A DNA stretch of 64,000 nucleotides from Euonymus europaeus (taxonomy: Eukaryota; Streptophyta; Magnoliopsida; Celastrales; Celastraceae): assembly GCA_963580455.1 (NCBI GenBank), contig OY756961.1, forward strand, positions 7,297,001-7,361,000, in the 5' to 3' direction. The position numbers and the translations under genes are program-made. The notes under the pieces are model-generated. The model searched no databases. It was not told the origin of the DNA and worked only from the letters and a program-made list of their open reading frames with translations. Below are positions 24,089 through 33,945 of this stretch, piece by piece. Position 1 is the stretch's first letter; each line of letters opens with the position of its first letter.

Positions 24089-24714
24089 TCTCCCCTCCCT
24101 TCTCTCTCTCTGGTTTCTTCTTTGCAGGTTTGGCGATTGGGAAGGGAGGAGACGTTGATCTCCTCCCCCTCCCCCACCCCCACCCCCATCTCTTCTCCCT
24201 GTTCTTTCTTCCACCTCCACCTCTCCTCCCCCACCCTCACCTCCACCCCCACCTCCACCTCCATCTTCACTCTCTTTTCCTTTCCTTTTACTGTTTTCAA
24301 TAAATTGGAGATGAAATTCTCATGGATCTCTGCAGATCATATGTATTTGTGGCGGAAATTGCAAAGCTGGCCTCCATTTTCTCAGATCTGGTTTTGGGCT
24401 GGTCTTATCGGACTGATGCAGCTGTTGGCACCCATCTTATTGTGTACTACCCATGATATGGTAGCAATGTCTAGATCTGGCCTTTTTAGGCTTTCTAAGG
24501 ATGTTTCCTTTGTATTTTCGACTGCAGTACTATTTTTTGTAGTTTTCTTTGACTGTTTACTCTTCTCTGTGTTAATCTCCCCTGTGTGGGAGTTGTTGTT
24601 CTCACTTTGGGTGAGTAGTGCTGCCTCTTCAGGAGGCTTATTCTGCCTTGTTCGAAGGCTTGTATCTCTCTTTGGAGAGTTTGTTTAATAAAATGTTATT
24701 ATTCTAAAAAAAAG
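24089..24714 (+). mobile_element. Short poly(A) retroposon (626 bp) with perfect 17-bp target duplication
   Basis: AAGAATAAAATCAGCCC occurs at 24072-24088 and again at 24715-24731. The 626 bp between start with a pyrimidine-rich leader and end with an AATAAAATG signal followed by CTAAAAAAAAG. An exact long target duplication plus a poly(A) tail is the signature of LINE-driven retroposition and implies a recent insertion. An open frame of 188 codons (24122-24688) spans most of it; the first third is a proline/serine/threonine-rich product of the CT-rich leader, and the rest contains hydrophobic stretches with no recognised domain. It may be an internally deleted LINE or a retrocopied transcript. 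It lies within CACTA debris. Confidence 0.8.
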
Positions 24715-25079
24715 AAGAATAAAATCAGCCCACCAGACAGAGACTATACCATCATGCATGCTGAAAATGCCCAGCCCCATCCACACTCTCAAGCTGCACA
24801 ACTCCATCTAAACATATTTTAACTACTTAACATTCACAAGATTTTACTATTTTTAAAAGTACCTTTTAATTTTTTAAATAATAAATTATGAATAATAAAT
24901 ACTTATTTATAAACCAAATACGTGTTTACTTAAGTTGATGTAGCTTCAGATGATAATTAAACTTGAAAAATTGGAAAGATCTCTTGTGCAGTGAATTGGA
25001 GTCGAATGAAGAACCAAATTGAGAGAAATGTTGATGAACGTGTACTGACAAGAAGAAATAAAAAAAAGTTTAGTCTTCA

Positions 25080-25140
25080 AGCATTTTAGCAACGGACTTA
25101 GTGACGGATAAATTTCGTCACAACATGTTGCCACTATTCC
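25080..25140 (-). mobile_element. CACTA subterminal fragment
   Basis: The phrase AGCAACGGACTTAGTGACGG and following ATAAATTTCGTCAC match the inverted subterminal words seen next to CACTA ends in dicots. It is detached from the TNP2 fragments on both sides, so the parent element is rearranged. Confidence 0.5.
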
Positions 25141-25197
25141 TCAGATGAAGGTTAGTGAACGTTCGAGAGAGAGATAAAGTGAGAGTTTAGAGATATA

Positions 25198-25291
25198 AGA
25201 TATTCAGATGAGAAGCATTCATTTCAAACTACTTATCCACATAAGATATTCAGATGAGAAGCATTCACTTCAAACTATTTATCCACTTCTC
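25198..25291 (+). repeat. Tandem duplication of about 47-49 bp
   Basis: The unit ATAAGATATTCAGATGAGAA...CAAACTA(C/T)TTATCCAC occurs twice back to back with two or three differences. No function is evident. Confidence 0.8.
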
Positions 25292-25379
25292 CTGGGCCAA
25301 CTTCGGCTACTTGACTTTTCATGATTATGGGCTAGATTCATATCCATTGGGCCGATTATATTTGAGTACCAATTATACA

Positions 25380-25870
25380 TAGGGATGTCAAAAATATTCA
25401 TACTCGACAGGTACCCGCACAACCCGTCTCAAATCATATGGGTATGACCAGTTAATTAACGGGTCGGGTAACGGGTAACGGGTATGAGTATTTTCATGGG
25501 AAAAATAGCTGGGCGGGTACGGGGACGGGTTTGTTGAAATTCAACCCGCCCCCTACCCGTATATATTATTAATTATATATGTGTATATTATTTTTAATAT
25601 ATATGTTATTATTTTTATTATTATTTATAAAATTAACAATAAAAAATCAATAAAAAATTTTGAAAAAATATATTATTTGCGTATATTTAATTTTTTTTAG
25701 TAAACTTATTTATTTATTTATTTAATGTGTCATATACATAGTTATGAAACTCATGAATTGGTGGGGATTCCCCGCTCCAATGGGTACGGGGATGGGGCAA
25801 TGATATACGAGTAAGAATTTTTTTTAAACGGGTACAGGGACCCCCCAAACCTGCCCCGTTGACAACACTA
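25380..25870. mobile_element. hAT-like MITE, GGGTA-word type
   Basis: The left end is TAGGGATGTCAAAA and the right end reads, reversed, TAGTGTTGTCAACGG. Both sub-ends are packed with variants of ACGGGTA/TACCCG (for example GGGTAACGGGTAACGGGTA near 25465), while the middle is AT-only. Flanks ATTATACA and ATCACACA agree at six of eight positions, so the target duplication is uncertain. The right flank is CACTA TNP2 coding sequence and is tandemly duplicated together with the element's right end. Confidence 0.65.
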
Positions 25871-26045
25871 ATCACACACGGTCTTTTTTGCTCAATGCTA
25901 AGAGGAAATTTTGCCTTAGGTTTGACAGAATTTTTTTTAACGGGTACGGGGACCCGCCCCAAACCTACCCCGTTGACATCACTAATCACACACAGTCTTT
26001 TTTGCTAAATGCTAAGAGCAAATTTTGCCTTAGGTTTGAAAGATA
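25812..26045. repeat. Tandem duplication (about 117 bp) across the hAT/CACTA junction
   Basis: Two units, about 25812-25928 and 25929-26045, each contain the hAT right end (ACGGGTAC...CCCGTTGACA) and the adjoining TNP2 piece (CACTAATCACACACNGTCTTTTTTGCT onward, ending GCCTTAGGTTTGA). They differ at a handful of positions. The duplication joined two unrelated transposons into one repeated unit. Confidence 0.8.
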
Positions 26046-27260
26046 TACCATTTTCATTGTCAATCAACTCTAAAGCTCCGTGTTTACAATAATACCAAAG
26101 ATCTAGATTATCCTTTATTTTTCCTTAACGTTGAAGACATTATCAAACACGTTTTTTCTCAATATGCATAACATCGAGGTTATGTCTTATCTGATTGTCC
26201 TTCCAATAAGGTTAATCCCAAAAAAATGCTTCTTTTTGTCCAATTATGATCTTGTCCATATCTCAGAAATATTAATTGTCTGTCAATCTCAGTAATCTTT
26301 GTGAAATTTCAAATCCTGGCCAATAACTATTCACCAGAAAAACGTGGAGAAGGTTCTAATCTCTACATTCAATTTCTAAAAAATGCTTCCTTGTTTCATA
26401 TGAAGGGATGTGTTATAGGCTAAAATTGTCTGTGACAATCGAATCATGATTATTTTTTTCTACCATTTGTTAATGTAAATGCTTTTAAACACTCCATATG
26501 GTAAGGAGACACTAACTTTCTAGTAGTGCTCCATCCAAATATCATATCAGATGCAGGAAAGTTATTGACAGTCCACATTAATGCAACACTCATAACAAAA
26601 TTCTGATTCATGGATACATCATAGGTTACCATACCTTCACACCACAATTGATTGAGCTCATCTATTAGAGGTTATAGATAAAAACCAATCTTTCTCTTTA
26701 GATTTTTAGGACCCGACACAATTAACATCATGAACATAAACTTCCTTTTCATACACATACCAAGAGGTAAATTATATGGTGTCAAAACAACAGGCCAACA
26801 TGAATATTTTTGACCTGACTGTCCGAACGAAGTTAAACCATCCACACACAAGCCCAACCCTATATTTCAAGGCTTTGAAGCAAAATCTTGATACTTATGG
26901 TCAAATTGTTTCCATACTTCTCCATTGGATGGATTGTTTCGATACTATTGATGCTCATAATGTGATCTCATCTCCATGGTTGTGACTGTTGAGCTAAACA
27001 ACCTTTGAAGCCTGTGAATCACTGGCAGATATCATATTCGCTTAAACGGAACTTCCTTAAAATTTCCAATCCAGTTCTACAAGCTTTATAACGATTTGCC
27101 TGGAAAAATTTTGCACTGTTTCTCATTCACTTCATCTTTATAATACAACATACAATCATTGACACAACAATCAATTCTCCAATGCCCGAGTTTGAGTTTC
27201 GATGCCAATTTTTTTTGTCTGATAGAAATTTGAAGGCATCATGTTTTCTGTAGGCAACAT
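25871..27260 (-). mobile_element. CACTA (En/Spm) TNP2 transposase pseudogene fragment
   Basis: Minus-strand reading in shifting frames gives, in family order, GLCVDGLTSFGQSG, WPVVLTPYNLP, VTYDVSMNQNFVMSVALMWT, PYWKDNQIRHNLDVMHIEK and FKPKAKFALSI. These are successive blocks of the TNP2 transposase domain. The part at 27000-27260 repeats the upstream block found at 22900-23260. Stops and frameshifts are present throughout and the product is dead. The left end is broken at the hAT-like element (25380-25870). Confidence 0.88.
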
Positions 27261-27280
27261 CTCTTGTTCAACAAAGTCCA

Positions 27281-27460
27281 TATGTTGTGCCACAACGACG
27301 TGTATACATGAAGGGAAACGTTGCTGGCAGACAGTTGTTAGTACAGTGGACAGGGCATAATACGAAGTAACTTGGGAGGATTTCAATGATTTCATTACTA
27401 AGTATCCTTCATTTACACTTTAATGTTTCTACAACCTTGTAGACAAGGTTCTTGAGGTGA
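27281..27460 (+). mobile_element. Ty3-gypsy pol C-terminal chromodomain scrap
   Basis: The plus strand encodes GRQLLVQWTGHNT and, after a frameshift, EVTWEDFNDFITKYPSF, then LVDKVLEVRA. This is the chromodomain and end of polyprotein typical of chromodomain-bearing Ty3-gypsy elements. It directly abuts the CACTA fragment. No LTR was identified beside it. Confidence 0.8.
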
Positions 27461-27835
27461 GGGCAATTCATATGACACTGCTTTAAGCATTTTTGTTATA
27501 TTAGTTAGGTTTATGTTATTGCTTTGTTAGTTTGACAAAAAAAATGATGACGTGGATTTTTCTGTTAAATGTATATGTTAAAGTCTGGTTTGTGTTATAT
27601 GATGAAATGAAACGAAGTCATTCTTTCCCAACCTTCTCCTTCTCTGGTTCTGTGAACCCTCATTGCTAAGATTTGGCAACAAATGGGCAAATAATTAAAG
27701 GAAAATGATATGGAACCCCCAAAAACAAATCCAAATTAGCCCAAATTCATGTGTCATATAGGTGGGTCAGGTTAGACATTTTAAAAAGTATGACCAATAA
27801 TATTAATTTATTTTTACTGCATTTTTTTTATAAAG

Positions 27836-27965
27836 AAACTTTAAAACATTTTATCTTTCAAGATACATGTTAGATTTCGAACAAAATTACATATTCGAAC
27901 TCAGAGCGTAAAACCCTTTCTAACAAGATCCATTGTCAATAATTTTTATTGCATTTTTTCAATTA
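27836..27965 (-). repeat. Dispersed repeat, copy 1 of the AACATATCGACAA family
   Basis: Reverse-complemented, this stretch carries ATTGACAATGGATCTTGTTAG, AAAGGGTTT and TCGAAATCTAACATGTAT, close to the plus-strand sequences at 41165-41285 and 49862-49970. Those two copies sit next to ATTCCATTGTG tandem arrays; this copy is next to AT-rich DNA only. Confidence 0.6.
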
Positions 27966-28099
27966 TATTATTTTTAAAAATAATGTAATTCATATATATG
28001 ATATGTAGATTGTATATTCGAGTAGAATTTTTATTACACTATGATAGTAGAATATGTATATATATATATATTCGTTGTTTTCTACATTTTTATTGAAAT

Positions 28100-28350
28100 T
28101 ATGTTAGGGTATTTGAGCCCGTTAGGGTTTAGCATTTATTTATTTTTATGGTTTTATTTTAATTAATTATTAACCCGTTAGTGAATTCATTCCTCTTAGG
28201 GTTTAATACTTATTATTTAGGTTAAAACATGAAAATTCGATACGCGAACCCGTTAGGGTTTAGCGAATTCGTTTCCCTTAAAATTTAACACTTATTGTTT
28301 AGTTTACAGCATGAAAATCCGATACACGAGTCCTACAAAATTTAGTTGTG
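28100..28350. repeat. Degenerate ~81-bp tandem repeat with telobox-like core
   Basis: About three units contain CCCGTTAGGGTTTAGC, GAATTC(A/G)TT(C/T)C, ACTTATT(A/G)TTTAG and ATGAAAATCCGATAC in the same order. TTAGGGTTTAG resembles the plant telomere-box motif (AAACCCTAA). One related unit lies at 4140-4260. Function unknown. Confidence 0.65.
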
Positions 28351-28513
28351 TCAATCTTAAGGATTTTAGACATCGATTTGGCCCAGATTTTGCAGGAACC
28401 TATAAAATTAAAAAAAAAGTAAGGTAATCAGAAATAGACAAGAAAAATTTACATAATCTAGTGGATTGGGAATTTGATTGCAGTTAAATCCATCTCATAT
28501 AAACAACATTATT

Positions 28514-29258
28514 AAGGTTGTGAAAATTGGACCAATCAGTCAGACTGAATCCACCGGTAACCGGTCCTCTATCCGGTCTAATCTGTGTGATGTAATTGGT
28601 CCTCTATTCGATCCAATCTGTGTGATGTAAATTGGTATTCTCAAGAATCAGCCTTATTTGTGAGAATCAATTGGATCGACCAGCCTCTATGAACCGATTG
28701 AGGCAATTTTAATTGAGGAAATCAGAAAAATTGATCTTCATATGGCTTGAACTCATGATCCCCCACTAAAAATCAATTTTCTTTAACCAATTGAGCTATG
28801 GAAGTTTGTTGACTTAAAAAAATATATTAATTAAATATATATTTCTCAAAAGTGTGTATAAATTCTATATCGGATATATATATATATATATATATTTATG
28901 TAGAAGTGACATATTTGCTGAAGATTGATACATATATATGTACATACAAATATCTATACACATGTGTTTCAAATAATTTTAATTTACCATTATAAAAGTA
29001 ATTTTTATTTATTTTATCATTTTACATATTAAATTTTGTTATATGATTACCTAAAAACCTATGAATGATTGTGAATGTTCAAATAGAAATATATTATTGA
29101 TATATTTTATATGCCATTGCGAGTATTGTAAAATATAAAATATGTTTGATTATTATTATCTATCGATGGTTTAATGGTTCAATGGTTCAACTGGGATTCG
29201 AACCGGGTTTGATATAATAAATTATTATAGTTCGATGATCAATTTTTCAAAACCTTGC
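28514..29258. mobile_element. hAT-like non-autonomous element, CCGGT-word type
   Basis: The left end TTAAGGTTGTGAAAATTG and the right end, reversed, TGCAAGGTTTTGAAAAATTG are inverted copies of a CAAGGTTTTGAAAA-type terminus. Just inside are iterated words (ACCGGTAACCGGTCC, ATCCGGTC on the left; TTCAATGGTTCAA, CGAACCGGG on the right). Target duplications are not clear. A tRNA-like sequence (28744-28798) is embedded. Confidence 0.6.
28744..28798 (-). mobile_element. tRNA-derived SINE head (A-box and B-box)
   Basis: On the minus strand the A-box is TAGCTCAATTGGTTAA (28783-28798) and the B-box is GATCATGAGTTCAAGCC (28744-28760). Spacing is shorter than in a real tRNA gene and no acceptor stem pairs, so it is a SINE or tRNA remnant. 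Confidence 0.55.
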
Positions 29259-30481
29259 ATAATATAACATAATTCATCAAATAAACAATAAAAAATAAAT
29301 AACATTAGTGTAGAGGAGTTTAGCTTCACAATATTTTATCATCTTCAAGGTTATTTCCACTTTATCTACTTTTGCAGGTCACTGCTATTCTTTCTTTTTG
29401 TCTTTTGATCTTTGTCTCTGTGTGGTCCAGTCCTTTTCTTCCCAAAATATGTGGGTGGCCGTGCCCATCATCGAAAATTACAATTTTTTTATTTTTTTAT
29501 TTTGAGAATCACCCTCCATTGTGCATCTTCTTCCCAGTTTACTACTAATGTGGAATCTCTATGTTCATGTTGGAGGCTTGGAGCTAGTATAAGCATATAT
29601 ATAAATTCTATGCTATTTCAATATTCAAATTTATTAACTTCTATTAATCTACAATAAAATATTAATATCACTAATTCATAATCTAGTAAAATTACTGCTT
29701 GGAAACATAAAATATTGTGAAAAATTCACTTAAAATGGGTCAAGATTTGTAAGATCAAGTTATATTTATTGAATCCGCTGTTAACAAATGACATATAAAT
29801 AGTCAAAGAAATTATTTAGGCGACGCCACAAGACCCCTCATCCATGATCCTAGCGACATTTTTGCCTACGCCATTTTTTTATCGGGCGATTGAATTTTTT
29901 TACTTAAATGATATTGATTACTTACACCTAAACGATGTGAAATAAAATTCTTAACAAATCCTCACAAAGTCTGAAATGATTTATCGGAATCAATCAAACC
30001 CTAATCTTTGTGTTCAACTCTTTTCTCTCTCTTCTTTAAAAACTTGAACTTTTCCCTCTAACATTGAAGTTTGAGCTTTAATTAGGATGATACCATAAAA
30101 CTTTGAATTGGCAACAGAAAATACATAATGAAAACAAAGTAAATCTGATTTCACACCCACCTAGAAAAACAGTGGATTTTAAGGAGCAGAGAGACCGTAG
30201 ACTAATCATTTTAGAATAATAATCCCCATCATTCTTTTCAAAAGTTGAACATGAAAAGGAAAAAATACAGTAAGTTTTTCCACTATAGAAATCATGCCAA
30301 ACTTTTTACTGTGCAGAATTAATAAAAAACACACACACACACACTCTCCAATACACTATATTTCTCAAGAAATGCAAACACTGCTGACATTTTTGCAGTA
30401 CCCAAAAACATCTGCCCTTCTCTCTCTTCTCCTTTAACCCAGTCCCCAGAGAAGCAAAGTCGCTTGTAACAAGAACAGTTC
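29259..30481. other. Intergenic region upstream of the early nodulin-like gene
   Basis: AT-rich without recognisable genes. It ends with a short CA microsatellite (30330-30344), a possible TATA element and a CT-rich 5' UTR before the ATG at 30482. Confidence 0.5.
30355..30363 (+). promoter_or_regulatory. Possible TATA box of the early nodulin-like gene
   Basis: CTATATTTC lies about 120 bp before the start codon, after a CA repeat and before a CT-rich leader, a layout common for plant promoters. No transcript evidence is available. Confidence 0.3.
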
Positions 30482-31446
30482 ATGAAGATTTCATCAATGC
30501 TTCTCCAACTGTTCTCTCTTCTTTGTTTACTCCCCCAATTTGTTCAATCCACGACAATACTAGTTGATGGTGTTTCAGAGTGGAAAGATCCAAGTGTTCA
30601 TGTAGGAGACACTGTCAGTAAGTAATCTCAAGAACCCACCAAATTAATTTTGGTTTCCTTACAGTAAGTAATCTTAAGAACTCACATTCTTGGTTTCACT
30701 TTTCAGTTTTTGAGCATAAGTACCACTACAACCTCTACATCTTCAAGAACCAGAATGCATTCAACCTCTGCAATTTCTCTCAATCAACTCTTCTCACAAA
30801 ACCCAACATCACCCCCTACACGGTATGCCTAAATTTTAATTTCTTCATAAAAAGATAGCTCGACAATTTTGGACTAATTTAATTTTTTGTTCTTCTTAGT
30901 GGCACCCATCACGCGCTGGTTTCTTCTACTTCACATTCAACAATGGGTCTTTCAAAACATGCCAAGACTCGCAAAAACTAGCTGTAAAGGTCTCTCCTTT
31001 ACCATCTCCAGCCTCTGCTCCATCGTCAACGACGACACCAGTTCCTGGTGGAGTGGTGTCATCCTCACCTGCCTATCCGTGGCCGTCACAGCCTCGAGAG
31101 GAGGCGGCTTCGCCTGGTCCTGCACCCACCAGTGCAACATCTCCTGTGACAGTCCCAAATTTGGTACCAAGTAAAGGAGGTGGAATACCATTCATATATA
31201 GCAATCCTGCTGTTCCTCTGCCTAATGGTGAAGTAGACTCTGCCACTATTCGTCCCCTGCCCACATCTGGAACCAAACAGGTATGATTGTGAATGTATGT
31301 ATGTATTGAGAAATTCAGTTCATGATTGTAAATTTTTGTGGGTTTTGAAAAAATGAGGCATTTTGGGATTTGGGATGCAGGTGGTGGTGGGATTAGTTGC
31401 AGTGCAGCTGGGCCTATTTTGTGCTGTAACTCTGTTGTTGCTGTAA
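30482..31446 (+). CDS. Early nodulin-like protein (phytocyanin fold, GPI-anchored, copper ligands lost)
   Basis: Four exons join in phase: 30482-30617, 30707-30822, 30900-31280 and 31381-31446, giving 232 residues. Residues 1-23 are a signal peptide (cleavage after FVQS). Residues 24 to about 118 form a plastocyanin-like domain: ILVDGVSEWKDP, VHVGDTVIFEHKY, FNLCNFSQ, WHPSRAGFFYF and TCQDSQKLAVKV. Two disulfide-type cysteines (in NLC and KTC) are kept, while the copper-binding His, Cys and His positions are replaced, as in ENODL proteins closest to Arabidopsis ENODL17/18. Residues 118-205 are rich in Pro, Ser, Thr and Ala, like arabinogalactan glycomodules. The last 21 residues are hydrophobic and end the protein, consistent with a GPI-anchor signal. 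It is expected at the outer face of the plasma membrane; the molecular role is unknown. Intron 1 has a duplicated splice-site block. Confidence 0.92.
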
Positions 31447-31902
31447 AAAGAACAGAAGAGGCCGAGGCAGAGGCAGAGGCAGAGGCAGTGTGAATTGCAT
31501 TTTGTGTTGGAAATGAGAATAGCATAGGATGATGTGCACTGTGCACATCAAGTAGTCTTGTTAATTAGAGAATCCAAAGTAGCTTTAATGGTGATGATTA
31601 TGTATGCATAAATATGGTTGTAATCTTCTTTGGAGGAGGACCCTACCTCGGAATGGGTTGGCACTTTAATTTTGCCATTCAAATTGAGTACCCCACTATT
31701 TTTTTTATTATTATTATTTTCTCCACTTTAATTTTTTATTATTTTATATTAAATTAATAGAACATACGATCACTCAAAAGTAAATTCATCACCGAAAGAT
31801 CAAACATTTTAATTTAATCATCGAATTTTTGTTTTTGTCCAAAATTGTCAGGCAGATTTTGCCCAAAACAAGCAGTCAACTCAATCGCACACATGGCGGG
31901 TT
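31447..31902 (+). other. 3' UTR and downstream DNA of the early nodulin-like gene
   Basis: The 3' UTR begins with a purine-rich GAGGCAGAG minisatellite (31457-31489, about five 6-bp units). No separate polyadenylation signal stands out. The rest is AT-rich. Confidence 0.5.
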
Positions 31903-32087
31903 TAGAGGTGGCAAAATATATCCGCCCCGCCCCGCCCCGATTCTTTGGCGGGGCGGGGACGGGGCAACAAATATTGCTCCGAAGGAGGGGCGGGGATGGG
32001 ATTTGAAATTTCCCCGCCCCGCCCCGCCCCGCCCCGATCCCCCGCCCCGTTTCCCTTAAGCATAATATTTATTATATACATGTATAT

Positions 32088-32119
<32 letters not shown>

Positions 32120-32498
32120 CTATGCATGTATGTATGAATGTATAATAAAAATATATATTAATGTACCATATATATCTATATAAAGTTATATTAATCCTAA
32201 GTTCTCAATAAAATAATCATATGCTATATTTGATTTTTGATTAATTGAACACTAATTAAGTATTTGTTTCAATGTAACAGATTAATAAATTAGAATCATA
32301 TAAAATTTGAGTCATTTACCATTAATATAATTTAGAATAGATTAACAAAAATTTTAATTGGGGCGGGGCGGGGATATGACGGGGCGGGGACGGGGCAGAA
32401 TAATTGCCCCGAAGGGCGGGGCGGGGTGGGAATGGGGCAGGGGAATAAGGCAGCGGGGCGCCCCAATTCCGTCCCCGCCCCGCCCCACTGCCATCCTA
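31903..32498. mobile_element. hAT-like MITE, GGGGC-word type (596 bp)
   Basis: Left end TAGAGGTGGCAAAA, right end reversed TAGGATGGCAGTG. Flanking 8-mers GGCGGGTT (31895-31902) and GACGGGTT (32499-32506) match at seven of eight positions, fitting an 8-bp hAT target duplication. Roughly 130-150 bp at each end are dominated by GCCCC/GGGGC iterations, while the central 300 bp are nearly pure AT. No coding potential. Confidence 0.8.
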
Positions 32499-32747
32499 GA
32501 CGGGTTCACCGTGCTGAATTGGAAAATAATTTACCATGTGAAAATAAAAAATTTCAAAAAATTACAACTGCACAAATCATATGAAAACATCTGTAATTGC
32601 CCCTTTTAGATAAAAAAAAATGAAATTACGATGAAATGAAAAGGAACCCATATTCATCTCTTTCTCAAAAATCAAAAGTCATGCTAACATTCGTAGGATT
32701 TTTTGTTCAAAATTAAAATTGCAATTGTTAACCTTCAGAGGATTTAT

Positions 32748-33945
32748 GGTTCTAGTTGTATGAGGTCTTGTTTACCTCCCTGTTCAAACCTTCGTATCGC
32801 TGAAGACCACAATGGTCCTCTTTTGGTGTCGAGACAGATCGATGCCATGCCCGTCCTCATTGCACATCTCAAATGTATATTTTTGGTGTGAATTTGTTGT
32901 TTTTACAAATCTAAGAAAAGATAGATTATTTACAACAGTCCTTGCACACATCTCCTCTTGTTTTCTGTTGAATTGTCAAATTTCAAGTGTAAATTATTAC
33001 AACATCTATATATATAGAGAGAGAATGGATGCCTTAAAGAATGCACCGCAATGAGCCACCTAAGATATAAGTACAAGTGAGAGAAAGTGTAATTATGAAT
33101 TACATATTATTTTCCTTTACATAGTGCTTGAGAGCTTTTTAGGTTCAGAAGTTCAGAGTTGAGGAAGAAGAAGATCATTAAATTAGGCACCTGGTTTGGG
33201 TTTTATAGTTCAAGTACTCAAACTAATTCTTAGAGATGGGAGAGGCTTCGGCCAACATGATCGGCAAGATTTAAGGGGATCGTTAGAGAAAGGATGTCAA
33301 GATGGTACGTATAGGGCTGGGCATATCAGAGAGATGAGGGTGGACCAGTGAAATTTGTGGGAATGTGTTTGGTATCTCGAATCATCGAGAGGGAGTATGT
33401 ACGAATGTCGTGATGTTACAAAAAATATAAAGAGTGCGATGCAATAGATGATAACTCAAATAATATATATATACATGGTCATAGTTGAAGCGAATAGGGT
33501 GATATCGCTATCAAAGATGACTCAACAGGACCACACAATATGTCCTGGCCTATCTTATTGGTTGGTCGTTGTCTAAGATGACCTTGGTGGGAAGGTATAC
33601 AACCAAGATGAAATCGTACTTAGAGAATTATGACACAATTAGTTTTGAAAGATTGACAAGTAAGGAATGGTGCCTGACAGTTGATTATTTTGAAGGAATA
33701 AAGAATTAAAGGTTGTTGTTGTGTGAGGTCTTTAAGGTCACCTCCCTGTCCAGACCTTCGTCTCTTGGTATCGAGAGAAGTCGATGCCATGTTCGTCCTC
33801 ATTGCACATCTCAAAAGTATTTTTCGGTGTGAATTTAATTGTTTTTACAAATCTAAGAAAATATAGATTATTTACAACAGTTATTGCACATCTCCTATTG
33901 TTTTCTGTTGAATTGTCAAATTTCATGTGTAAATTAATACAGCAT
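32748..33945 (+). repeat. Two direct copies (~235-250 bp) of an unknown dispersed repeat, 942 bp apart
   Basis: Copies at 32748-32998 and 33711-33945 share GATGCCATG, GTCCTCATTGCACATCTCAAA, TACAAATCTAAGAAAA, TTGTTTTCTGTTGAATTGTC and other blocks in the same order. The DNA between (33010-33710) has no recognisable gene and may be part of the same larger element. Family not identified. Confidence 0.75.

Noticed and set aside
24122..24688. 188-codon open frame as an ordinary host gene
   Set aside because: It lies wholly inside a retroposon with poly(A) tail and 17-bp duplication and shows no known domain; kept only as part of the element.
25372..25878. Firm 8-bp target duplication for the GGGTA-type element
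   Set aside because: Flanks match at only six of eight positions and the left flank does not continue the CACTA sequence found on the right, so the junction is rearranged.
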